A stretch of DNA of 64,000 nucleotides. It comes from Gemmatimonadota bacterium (GTDB taxonomy: Bacteria; JBHIER01; G020348925). The notes under the pieces are model-generated. The model ran no database searches. It saw only the letters and a list, made by a program, of their open reading frames with translations, and was not told the origin of the DNA. Below, piece after piece: positions 50,311 to 58,921 of this stretch. Location: the NCBI GenBank assembly GCA_020348925.1, contig CP070758.1, positions 2,842,306 to 2,906,305 of the forward strand, written 5' to 3'. The number at the start of each line of letters is the position of its first letter. Positions within the stretch are counted from its first letter, which is position 1. The position numbers and the translations under genes were made by a program.

Positions 50311-52281
50311 ATGATCAGGATCTGTGCGATCTTTGAATACATACTCTTGTTACTCATCGTCGTCAGCAGCCAAATCTTCAGTCAACCGAAGTTTACGGAT
50401 CAGGACCCGAACTGCATAAAATTAGGTCAGGAATCTGAGATATTGGAGCCAGCAATCGATTTTTTGGAATATGCCCCTACGATCGACGGTATTCTGGATG
50501 AGACTGGAGAACAATTGCCTCTGAGAGGATTCAACTATGTCAGATTTCATGCTGAAGAAACATTCTCTACCGTGCCCCTTCACTACAGGCTTGGCTATGG
50601 AACGGAATTTTTATATGTATACGTAGAAGTCGATCATGATCAAATGTTTTACAACGACCGTGCCTTCCAGAATGGCGACGGATTTCAAGTGTTAATTGCG
50701 AAACCCCAAAAAAACGATGAGCGTACTGACGAGTTTTATGTCATCGCCTGTTCAGCGGTGAATCGAAAAAATCTTGAATGGACGAAGAGAATCATTTTTG
50801 TCAATAATATTTATAATCTCTTTGTTCCTCTCAGCGAGGACGCAAAAATGGAGTATCATGATACGGGGGAAAAGTTCTCGTTTGAACTGTTACTTCCTTG
50901 GAAGGACATTCCTCCTTTTCATCCCTGGCTATCGGATGATATCGGATTTAACTTAAAATTTGTAAAGGCTTTTCAAGATCAACCCACCAGTGATTATTAT
51001 GTCTATCCTGACCGTGATATGGCACAAGAAAATAAGATGCCTCTGTATTGTCACTTGAAATTTGCCGAGCCTGAGATCGGAAACAATATTCAACATTTTA
51101 TTCAACTGGGTAGAAATCATATTTATGAAGGTGATGAGTTTGGCATCCACATCGTTACATTGACATCGGAGAAAGTGAGGCAAACGGTCAATGTTTCAGT
51201 CTATTCCATTGAAAACGATCTCATCTTGAATACCTCTAAATCATTCTATACACAGCCGGGGCTCGATAGAACCTATTCGAAAATGGATGAGGTTTCTTCT
51301 CTCCCCACCGGACAATACACCATACAATGGGAAACTGCGATTGATGCAGTGAAAGGGGAAGATCAACTGACAATTTTCAATACATTTCATTCAGACGAGA
51401 TCAAATTGCGTCTGAGAAATTCGAGGCATCGGATATCGAAAGGAAGCTATGAGACTCTCTTCTACAGTATTGAAAGAGCACAAGATTTCTTAGCGTCCCT
51501 CAGACCGTATGAATCGGCTCCGAATACACGCGACAGAATTGAGCAATTGGTGAAAAATATCAATAACGCCTCATCAGGAATAGATGTCATTGCAACACAT
51601 ACTGGCGTTCTCAGAAGAGCATTCCAGTCGAAAGTCGACAGCACCTACCAACCGTATTGCGTGAGAATTCCTGAACATATCGATCGCTCACGAAAATATC
51701 CGTTAATCGTATTTTTACATGGGAGCGGATCGGACGAAACGGACTTGTTCGGGTTTTCATTTCTCAATAATGGAGAATGCATTGAATTAGGCCCCTTCGC
51801 CAGAGGTCGCTCGAATTTTTACTGCACCGACAATGCCCAGGAAGATATTGCGGAAGCCATTGATGCGGTCATCGAAAATTATCCGGTCGATACCGACAAT
51901 ATTATTCTCACCGGTTTTTCCATGGGCGGGTACGGTGTCTACAGGACATTCCACGAAACTCCGCACAAATTCAAAGCGCTTGCTGTTTTCTCCGGCCTAC
52001 CGTATTATAGCACGAACACGGAGGTACACCCCGACAGTATCTATACAAATTTTCTCGACGATGAAAAGGCAAAAGTATTTGAAAATACACCGCTGTTCAT
52101 TTTCCACGGAGAGCAGGACAAGAATTGCTCAATATCAAAAACGGAGGAGTTGGTTAAGCTCTTCAAGGATAACGGAGTCCAAGTGACCTACGTCACTGAA
52201 AAGGAGATGGGACATCAACGACCCGATTCACATACAATAGGAAAATACCGTAAATGGCTTGATCAAGTATTAACAGAGTAG
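50311..52281 (+). CDS. Secreted esterase/depolymerase-like protein with DOMON-type N-terminal domain
   Basis: The 656-residue product starts at an ATG behind GAAGGGAGCGGAGC and has a signal peptide (1-25). Residues about 45-260 are a CBM9/DOMON-like sandwich (APTIDGILDETGEQLP ... YRLGYGTEFLYVYVEVDHD). A helical linker precedes an alpha/beta hydrolase domain (about 430-656) with the oxyanion region VFLHGSGSDETDLFG, nucleophile serine in ILTGFSMGGYGVYRT, acid in FHGEQDKNC and histidine in EMGHQRPDSH. This resembles feruloyl or acetyl esterases and PHB-depolymerase-like enzymes. The triad is complete, so activity is likely, but the ester substrate is not known. No dockerin is present, unlike most neighbours. 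Confidence 0.87.
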   Translation: MIRICAIFEYILLLLIVVSSQIFSQPKFTDQDPNCIKLGQESEILEPAIDFLEYAPTIDGILDETGEQLPLRGFNYVRFHAEETFSTVPLHYRLGYGTEFLYVYVEVDHDQMFYNDRAFQNGDGFQVLIAKPQKNDERTDEFYVIACSAVNRKNLEWTKRIIFVNNIYNLFVPLSEDAKMEYHDTGEKFSFELLLPWKDIPPFHPWLSDDIGFNLKFVKAFQDQPTSDYYVYPDRDMAQENKMPLYCHLKFAEPEIGNNIQHFIQLGRNHIYEGDEFGIHIVTLTSEKVRQTVNVSVYSIENDLILNTSKSFYTQPGLDRTYSKMDEVSSLPTGQYTIQWETAIDAVKGEDQLTIFNTFHSDEIKLRLRNSRHRISKGSYETLFYSIERAQDFLASLRPYESAPNTRDRIEQLVKNINNASSGIDVIATHTGVLRRAFQSKVDSTYQPYCVRIPEHIDRSRKYPLIVFLHGSGSDETDLFGFSFLNNGECIELGPFARGRSNFYCTDNAQEDIAEAIDAVIENYPVDTDNIILTGFSMGGYGVYRTFHETPHKFKALAVFSGLPYYSTNTEVHPDSIYTNFLDDEKAKVFENTPLFIFHGEQDKNCSISKTEELVKLFKDNGVQVTYVTEKEMGHQRPDSHTIGKYRKWLDQVLTE

Positions 52282-52341
52282 CTCATGTAGTATTGAGCTG
52301 TTCAATACATACGAGAAAGTGTCGCCACGAGGGAGATCATC

Positions 52342-53823
52342 ATGAAAAGGAGAAGTCATCTCCTGCTTATCGCAGTTTTCATGTTCTTTCCTACATATAA
52401 CTCTCATGCACAACAAATTCATAGAATCCAGGAAGGAGACATCGATTCCCTGACCAATGTTTTCCGGAACATCAGTGAAACGAACTGTACAGGGCTTGAC
52501 GTACAAGATTTCGTTGATCGTGCAACCGACGATAGTGTTGTTGCATGTACTCAGAAACCTGAAGACACTGCCGTCTATTTTATCCAGACGGGTGCGACTG
52601 ACTTTCAGTGTGCCGATTGCAACGGTGACGGTCCGGTGAACATTCTGGATGCCATCACGGAGATCAACTGTATCCTGGGCGTGTCCTCGTCCCCCTGCTC
52701 CTGCGATTGTAACAATGACGGAGCGGATGATGTCCTGGATGTGCTGTGTATTGTGAACATCATCCTCAACGGATTTCATTTCGTTTCGAATCCGAACACG
52801 TCCACCTATCATAATGATGACTATTCCTATAAAGCCGTGGCACAGAATATAACGTGTCGTGAGATCGACTATACTGCAGAACAGATACCCGCATGGCTCA
52901 CATACGATCCCGAGAAGCACGAGGTAATCGGTCTGCCGACGGCCGATAATTTAGGGAATCATCCCGTTCTATTCATTGCGTCGAATGGTCAAGAGGATGT
53001 ACAACAGTCGTTCACGATTAATGTTCAGTTACGGGAAGTCCCCGGAGAATGTTGGGCCAGATATTCCCCGTATGGATGGCCACATGACGGTCAGCCGTTT
53101 CCTTTTCAATGGTGCCAGGTACACAGCGACGGGGCCAATGATGATGTGAAACAGCAGATAGGTGAAATATCGGATCAGAAATTCGACGAGATACTCCAGT
53201 TATTCAACTTTGATGATCTCGAAGATTTTCTCTATCCGCCGGATTACGATTCGATACAAGTTTTCGTCAACCGCTTTCACCCCGAAAATCTCGCGGCCGC
53301 GTATTGGGGTTGTTATATTATCACTATCCGCCCCTCTCATATGGATGAGCGGTGGTATAATTATGCCCTGTATACGGTCAAGCACGAACTGATGCATGTG
53401 TTCGAATTCCTTATTGAAGGAACAGTTAATCTTGGCACAGATGTCTGGTTTCGAGAGGGGATTGCCGTGGATGTCGGCGACGGCTTCGAACCCCGGATAG
53501 ATCTGGATGATTTGGAAGTATGGATCGAACAAAATCAAAACGTATCCGGCCATGGAAACCCCATAGCCATTCATCAGTGGGAAGATTTTCCCGAGGGAGC
53601 GGATATACATTATTACTATGCCTTCTTTGAGCTGACAATGGAATACCTGTTGGATGAAAGAGGACAGGGCAAATCCCATCAGGATGTGTTGAATCTATTT
53701 TATGATATGCGAAATGGGATACCGTTTTCGGCGGCTTTTCAAACTCATTTTGGTATCAGTCTGGAGGAATTTGAAAACCAATACTACGATCTCATGAGGT
53801 CATATCTAAGCGGAAGCAGATAA
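52342..53823 (+). CDS. Secreted gluzincin metallopeptidase with internal cysteine-rich dockerin
   Basis: The 493-residue product has a signal peptide (1-23, cleavage near SHAQQ). Unusually, the dockerin lies near the N-terminus (about 90-145: CADCNGDGPVNILDAITEIN and CDCNNDGADDVLDVLCIVNI). It is followed by a putative Ig (He_PIG-like) domain (about 150-230: PAWLTYDPEKHEVIGLPT) and a zinc metallopeptidase domain (about 235-490) with H348-E349-L-M-H352 and a likely third ligand E372 in WFREGIAVDVGDG. It may be an extracellular protease. The ATG at 52342 follows GAGGGAGATC. Other dockerins in this run are C-terminal, so the order here is distinctive. Confidence 0.87.
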   Translation: MKRRSHLLLIAVFMFFPTYNSHAQQIHRIQEGDIDSLTNVFRNISETNCTGLDVQDFVDRATDDSVVACTQKPEDTAVYFIQTGATDFQCADCNGDGPVNILDAITEINCILGVSSSPCSCDCNNDGADDVLDVLCIVNIILNGFHFVSNPNTSTYHNDDYSYKAVAQNITCREIDYTAEQIPAWLTYDPEKHEVIGLPTADNLGNHPVLFIASNGQEDVQQSFTINVQLREVPGECWARYSPYGWPHDGQPFPFQWCQVHSDGANDDVKQQIGEISDQKFDEILQLFNFDDLEDFLYPPDYDSIQVFVNRFHPENLAAAYWGCYIITIRPSHMDERWYNYALYTVKHELMHVFEFLIEGTVNLGTDVWFREGIAVDVGDGFEPRIDLDDLEVWIEQNQNVSGHGNPIAIHQWEDFPEGADIHYYYAFFELTMEYLLDERGQGKSHQDVLNLFYDMRNGIPFSAAFQTHFGISLEEFENQYYDLMRSYLSGSR

Positions 53824-53850
53824 CACGTACACTTGAAAGGAGACATGCTC

Positions 53851-54978
53851 ATGGGGAAGCACGAAGCAGACATGAAAACGATGGTACTTTTCCTTGCCGC
53901 TGTTACAGTTGTTTTTTCATCCCTCACTCTTTCGTTTTCCCAGACCGGTCCCTATCTGGGCCAGGAGCCCCCGGGAATGGAGCCCGTCATTTTTGTGCCC
54001 GAGTCATTGCGCTCAAATGCCGATTGGTTCTGGCATGGCGCCCCGGCATTCACGCCCGATTTGGAGGAATTCTATCTGGACATCTACATGCCGGCAGATA
54101 ATACAGGCATCCAGGTGAGATTTATGGAAATGATTGAAAACGTGTGGACATCGCCTGAGCCACCTGCCTTTACGGGTTCTGCCGAAGACGCCAGTCCTTC
54201 ATTCACGGATAATGGGAATAAAGTATTCTTCATCTCCGACAGACCAGGCGGGTCGTCCTACGGAGTATGGTCTGCTACTCGAACGGAGACCGGATGGTCG
54301 ACTCCATCCCCGATCAACATTCCCTATCGATCCTCCCTCGGTGGAGGATGGCGGGTTTCGGTTACGCGAGACGAAACCCTCTACATGCGGATGCACGACT
54401 TTGATCTGAATACGGATATGGATATATATCGAGTTAGGAAGATGAACGGATCATACTCTGAGCCTGAGAGACTGGATGACAACGTCAATTCTTCGTATAT
54501 GGATTTGGGCGCATTTATCGATCCGGATGAAAGCTATATTATATTCGCGTCGATCAGACCCGGAGGGTACGGAAATACCGATCTATATATTAGTTTCAGA
54601 CGACCGGGAGACTCCTGGACACCGGCAGTCAATATGGGAGAACCCGTCAATTCAAGTGCGAGTGAAGGCAGTCCGTATGTTTCACCTGACGGACTCTATT
54701 TCTTCTTCCTTTCCAATCGTGAGCCGCAGTATGGAAGAAATCCCTACTGGGTGAGTGCCCAAGTCATAGAAAATCTGAGACCTGACAATACCTGTTGTGA
54801 GTGTGCGGACTGCAGCGACGACGGCTCGATCGATATCATAGACGCCCTCTGGGAGGTCAATTGCATACTGGGTCTCACTCCACCGCCATGCTCCTGCGAC
54901 TGCAATCAGGACGGATCCGACGACGTCCTGGATGTCCTGTGCATTGTAAATATCATTCTTGAAGGGTCTTGTCCTTAA
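53851..54978 (+). CDS. Secreted PD40/TolB-like propeller with cysteine-rich dockerin
   Basis: I start at the ATG at 53851 (375 residues), eight bases after AGGAG; starts at 53833 and 53845 are alternatives. A signal peptide covers the first 35 residues or so. The head repeats PD40-type motifs (GSAEDASPSFTDNGNKVFFI, EGSPYVSPDGLYFFFLSNRE) that form a TolB-like propeller. A dockerin with many cysteines ends it (CADCSDDGSIDIIDALWEVN, CDCNQDGSDDVLDVLCIVNI). The opening GPYLGQEPPGMEPVIFVPES is shared with the genes at 46697 and 57755. The next gene's reading frame overlaps its end by 20 bp but its real start is downstream. Its ligand is unknown. Confidence 0.86.
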   Translation: MGKHEADMKTMVLFLAAVTVVFSSLTLSFSQTGPYLGQEPPGMEPVIFVPESLRSNADWFWHGAPAFTPDLEEFYLDIYMPADNTGIQVRFMEMIENVWTSPEPPAFTGSAEDASPSFTDNGNKVFFISDRPGGSSYGVWSATRTETGWSTPSPINIPYRSSLGGGWRVSVTRDETLYMRMHDFDLNTDMDIYRVRKMNGSYSEPERLDDNVNSSYMDLGAFIDPDESYIIFASIRPGGYGNTDLYISFRRPGDSWTPAVNMGEPVNSSASEGSPYVSPDGLYFFFLSNREPQYGRNPYWVSAQVIENLRPDNTCCECADCSDDGSIDIIDALWEVNCILGLTPPPCSCDCNQDGSDDVLDVLCIVNIILEGSCP

Positions 54979-55039
54979 ATGGCATCGATCATGTTTTTCA
55001 GATATAAGGACTGATTTCTCTCAACTTAGGGAGGATGAT

Positions 55040-56350
55040 ATGAGGAACAGAGACTTATTTTTCGTGATTCTATCACTTTTCCTGTTTCAAGGGCATCAGG
55101 CTGAAACCAAGACATTCAATACGACCCAGGTTTCGCCCGTCATCTCCTTTGTCGACAGCGGGCAGAACCTGGGCGACGGACGAACTTTCTGTATTGTCTC
55201 CGGCGATGTTGACGGAGATGGAGATATCGATGCCTTCGTCACACATTATATCCACGCAAATAAAATATGGTTCAATGAGGGTAGCGGGATTTTCACCGAC
55301 AGCGGTCAGGATATCGGGACGACAACCGGTCACGGGGCCGCCCTGGGAGACCTGGATGGTGATGGCGACCTCGATCTCTTCCTGGTGAACAATCAGGCCC
55401 ATGACAAAGTATATGTGAACGACGGTACCGGCCACTTCGCGGACAGCGGTCAGAACCTGGGAAATGCCGGGGATGCGGGCATTTCCGTAATCCTGGGGGA
55501 CATCGACGGCGACGATGACCTGGACGCCCTGGTGGAAATCTATCAGCAGGAGAGCAAAATCTGGATCAACGACGGCACCGGTACGTTCACCGAAAACGGC
55601 CAGACCCTGGGCGGTGTGGAGAACAGGGACATGGCTCTCGGGGATCTTGATTCGGATGGAGATCTCGACGTCTACGTGACGACCAACGACGCCGGTGACA
55701 GGGTCTGGCTCAATGACGGATCTGGTATATTCACCGACAGCGGTCAGAGCCTGGGGCCATCCGAGGGCGGTGGGCGTGTGGCTTTGGGGGATCTGGACGG
55801 TGACGGAGACCTCGATGCCTTCGTGGCAAATTCAACGCTGGGGAATAATATATGGCTCAACAACGGGTTCGGGATGTTTACTGAATTCGGTCCATACTTC
55901 GGTCAAAGCCAGAGGATAAAGCTCGGGGACGCGGATGGGGACGGGGATCTCGATGCATTCTCCACGCATCGTCAACTGGGCAACGTTGTCTGGGTGAACG
56001 ATGGAACCGGCACCTTCACGTCTCTCGGTCCGATCTTGGGCAGTCAGGAGGGATTGGCCGTCTCCCTCGGGGATGTGGATGGTGACGGTGACCTCGATGC
56101 ATTCATCGGCAGACTTGAAGGCTACGGGGGAAATCGGCTCTATCTGAATGAGACCTATGTCATCTCCTGCCGCGATGCCGATTGCACCGGTGACGGCCCC
56201 GTCGACATCATAGACGCCCTGTGGGAAGTGAACTGCATCTTGGGGCTCAGTCCACCGCCCTGCTCGTGCGACTGCAATCAGGACGGGTCCGATGATGTCC
56301 TGGATGTCCTGTGCATTGTGAACATCATCCTCGATGGTTCATGTCCATAA
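55040..56350 (+). CDS. Secreted FG-GAP seven-repeat protein with cysteine-rich dockerin
   Basis: The ATG at 55040 (436 residues) follows GGGAGGATGAT; the open frame extends 27 codons upstream into the preceding gene, but 436 residues matches its paralogues. A signal peptide (1-22) precedes seven FG-GAP repeats (GDVDGDGDIDAFVTH through GDVDGDGDLDAFIGR) and a dockerin (CTGDGPVDIIDALWEVNC, CDCNQDGSDDVLDVLCIVNI). It has no PKD or LamG modules. It belongs to the same tandem family as 48939-50252 and 56412-57725, so local duplication is likely. Confidence 0.87.
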   Translation: MRNRDLFFVILSLFLFQGHQAETKTFNTTQVSPVISFVDSGQNLGDGRTFCIVSGDVDGDGDIDAFVTHYIHANKIWFNEGSGIFTDSGQDIGTTTGHGAALGDLDGDGDLDLFLVNNQAHDKVYVNDGTGHFADSGQNLGNAGDAGISVILGDIDGDDDLDALVEIYQQESKIWINDGTGTFTENGQTLGGVENRDMALGDLDSDGDLDVYVTTNDAGDRVWLNDGSGIFTDSGQSLGPSEGGGRVALGDLDGDGDLDAFVANSTLGNNIWLNNGFGMFTEFGPYFGQSQRIKLGDADGDGDLDAFSTHRQLGNVVWVNDGTGTFTSLGPILGSQEGLAVSLGDVDGDGDLDAFIGRLEGYGGNRLYLNETYVISCRDADCTGDGPVDIIDALWEVNCILGLSPPPCSCDCNQDGSDDVLDVLCIVNIILDGSCP

Positions 56351-56411
56351 ATGACATTGAGTATCTGATTCAGATAACAGAGACAATTTCACTCAACTTT
56401 GGAAGGACGAG

Positions 56412-57725
56412 ATGAAGAAAAAACACACTTGTCTGGCGGTTCTTTTGGCTTTAATGTTTCAAATATATTATGCTGAAACACAAACATTCATTACAACCCA
56501 GGATTCATCAATAATTTCTTTCGTCGACAGTGGCCAGAGTCTTGATGATCTTGACTGCTTTGGTATCGGGTTGGGTGATGTGGACGGCGATTACGATCTC
56601 GATGCATTTTTGTCCAACGGTCGAGGACCCGCCAAAGTGTGGCTTAACGATGGACACGGGATGTTTACAGACAGCGGCCAGAGGTTCAGTGGCAATGCCG
56701 GACACGGGATTTCCCTGAGAGACCTGGACGGCGATGGAGACCTCGACGCTTTTCTGGTCTTTAACGGCTCAAGTGAAAGGATTGTGTTCAACGATGGGAG
56801 TGGGGTATTCGCCTTCAGCGACCAGCACCTCGGCAATACCAACGACGGTGGGACAACGGCCTCGAGCGGTGATATTGATAATGACCGTGATTTCGATGTC
56901 CTCGTCACCAGCTTTCAACTTCCGAACCGGATATGGTTGAACGACGGAAACGGTCAATTCATCCAGGGTGACCCCACAATAAGCGGTACTGGTAGCGGCG
57001 GGATGCCCCTGGGGGATGTTGATGCGGACGGCGATCTTGATGTGCTTGTGAGCAATGTATACAATCCGGACAAAGTCTGGCTGAACGATGGCACTGGACA
57101 TTTCACAGACAGCGGCCAGAATCTGGGTGGCCCGGAAGGTTGGGGATACGCAGCCCTGGGCGACCTTGACGGCGATGGCGATCTCGATGCCTTCATCAAC
57201 AATTCAGAATATGGAAGCCGAGTGTGGATAAATGACGGTCAGGGCACGTTCACCGAGCATGGAGAATATTTTGGCGAAAACAGCACCTATGTAGACCTGG
57301 GCGATCTGGATCTCGATGGTGACCTTGATGCCTGTACCGTTTACAGACTGGGGCAGAATGATGTCTGGATTAACGACGGCATGGGCAGATTTACCTCCGT
57401 GGGTCCTCTTTTAGGTGTGGGGGGAGGTATGCGCGTCGCTCTGGGAGACCTCGACAATGACGGTGATCTTGATGCTATTGTCGGGAATGAGGTAGGTTAT
57501 GGTGGAACAAAGGTCTACTTCAACATGACAAACGTAACATGTTGCCAATGTTCTGATTGTACCGGAGATGGCCTTGTGGATATCATAGACGCCCTATGGG
57601 AGGTGAATTGTATCTTGGGCATCACGCCCCCACCCTGCTCCTGCGACCCCAATCAGGACGGCTCCGATGATGTCCTGGATGTTTTGTGCATTGTGAATAT
57701 TATCCTTCATGGATTTTGTCCGTAA
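56412..57725 (+). CDS. Secreted FG-GAP seven-repeat protein with cysteine-rich dockerin
   Basis: The 437-residue product starts at an ATG behind GGAAGGACGAG and has a signal peptide (1-22). Seven FG-GAP repeats (GDVDGDYDLDAFLSN to GDLDNDGDLDAIVGN) precede a cysteine-rich dockerin (CSDCTGDGLVDIIDALWEVN, CDPNQDGSDDVLDVLCIVNI; here a C-to-P change is seen in the second loop). It is especially similar to the 48939-50252 product along its whole length, down to VDSGQSLDDLDCFGIGLGDV, so the two are probably recent duplicates. Function unknown; binding is inferred. Confidence 0.88.
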   Translation: MKKKHTCLAVLLALMFQIYYAETQTFITTQDSSIISFVDSGQSLDDLDCFGIGLGDVDGDYDLDAFLSNGRGPAKVWLNDGHGMFTDSGQRFSGNAGHGISLRDLDGDGDLDAFLVFNGSSERIVFNDGSGVFAFSDQHLGNTNDGGTTASSGDIDNDRDFDVLVTSFQLPNRIWLNDGNGQFIQGDPTISGTGSGGMPLGDVDADGDLDVLVSNVYNPDKVWLNDGTGHFTDSGQNLGGPEGWGYAALGDLDGDGDLDAFINNSEYGSRVWINDGQGTFTEHGEYFGENSTYVDLGDLDLDGDLDACTVYRLGQNDVWINDGMGRFTSVGPLLGVGGGMRVALGDLDNDGDLDAIVGNEVGYGGTKVYFNMTNVTCCQCSDCTGDGLVDIIDALWEVNCILGITPPPCSCDPNQDGSDDVLDVLCIVNIILHGFCP

Positions 57726-57754
57726 ACGCAAAGTTTTAACCTGAGGAGACTTTC

Positions 57755-58858
57755 ATGATGAAAGCAACTTGTCTCAGAAGAATTTCATTTGTTGCAGTAA
57801 GTATGTTCATTTTCTTATTCGCTCTCGATAAAACAGTTGCCCAGACCGGACCTTACTTGGGGCAGGAGCCACCGGGATTTACACCTGAGCTGTTTGCGCC
57901 TGAGATTTTTCCGAGAGCGCTTGAACTGCACAGCCCCACCATCTTCTCTCCTGAGGGCACTGAAGTGTACTACTCGCCCATGGACGGACCCCCCAATGAG
58001 ATCATGTATATGCGCATGGAGAGCGACGGTTCATGGACACAGCCTCAACTGGCACCATTTTCATCGGAGTACGGTTCCGGCGATCCCACATTCTCACCGG
58101 ACGGGGAACGACTCTATTTTCTCTCCTGGCATCCCCTGATTGAGGGAGGACCCACAGACAAAGAAAATATCTGGTACGTGCAGAGGCAAGGCGGCTCATG
58201 GAGCGAGCCCCAATCCGTTGGTGATGAGGTCAATCGATACATTGTCCACTGGGAAGTCTCCGTCGATTCAGCGTATAATCTCTACTTCGGGGGAAGCCCG
58301 TTGGACCAGGAGGAGTGGGACATCTATTGCTCAGAGTATGTGGATGGCTGCTACATGGCCCCGATTCGAATGAGCGAATCGATCAACACCGAGCAATACG
58401 AAGCCACGCCCTTCATCGCACCGGACGGGAGCTATCTTATCTTCAACCGCGTAAATATGGTCCAAAGCGGCTATGCCGACCTCTATATCAGTTATAAAAA
58501 TGAAGATGGTACGTGGTCAACAGCGAGGAATGTAGGCGAGACGATAAACACAAACCTTCATGAATTATACCCAGTCGTAACGGTCGATGGGAAGTATCTA
58601 TTTCTCTTGAGCAACAGAGACTATGTCAGTCGAACATATTGGGTCGATGCCCAGGTTCTGTCAGAAGACTTCCGATGTAACAACGCGGACTGCAACGAAG
58701 ACGGCTCGGTGGATGTCTTGGATGCGCTGTGGGAAGTGAATTGTATCTTAGGAACCGCTCAAACACCTTGTGGGTGTGACTACAATCAAGATGGAAAAAG
58801 TGATATTCTGGATGTATTAGGAATAGTGAACATCGTTCTTGAGGGCTTTTGTCCGTGA
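57755..58858 (+). CDS. Secreted PD40/TolB-like propeller with cysteine-rich dockerin
   Basis: The 367-residue product starts at an ATG behind GAGGAGACTTTC and has a signal peptide (1-30). The head carries PD40-type repeats (SPTIFSPEGTEVYYSPMDG, GSGDPTFSPDGERLYFLS, EATPFIAPDGSYLIFNR) after the shared opening GPYLGQEPPGFTPELFAPEI. A dockerin follows (CNNADCNEDGSVDVLDALWE, CDYNQDGKSDILDVLGIVNI) with fewer cysteines than its neighbours in the second loop. It is a paralogue of 53851-54978 and of the second half of the 46697-48874 product. Its partner or ligand is unknown. Confidence 0.87.
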   Translation: MMKATCLRRISFVAVSMFIFLFALDKTVAQTGPYLGQEPPGFTPELFAPEIFPRALELHSPTIFSPEGTEVYYSPMDGPPNEIMYMRMESDGSWTQPQLAPFSSEYGSGDPTFSPDGERLYFLSWHPLIEGGPTDKENIWYVQRQGGSWSEPQSVGDEVNRYIVHWEVSVDSAYNLYFGGSPLDQEEWDIYCSEYVDGCYMAPIRMSESINTEQYEATPFIAPDGSYLIFNRVNMVQSGYADLYISYKNEDGTWSTARNVGETINTNLHELYPVVTVDGKYLFLLSNRDYVSRTYWVDAQVLSEDFRCNNADCNEDGSVDVLDALWEVNCILGTAQTPCGCDYNQDGKSDILDVLGIVNIVLEGFCP

Positions 58859-58921
58859 TCGGTATCCATAACAGGATTCGCTTCATTGAAAACTCATGAT
58901 CTCTCATTCGTGGAGAATACG

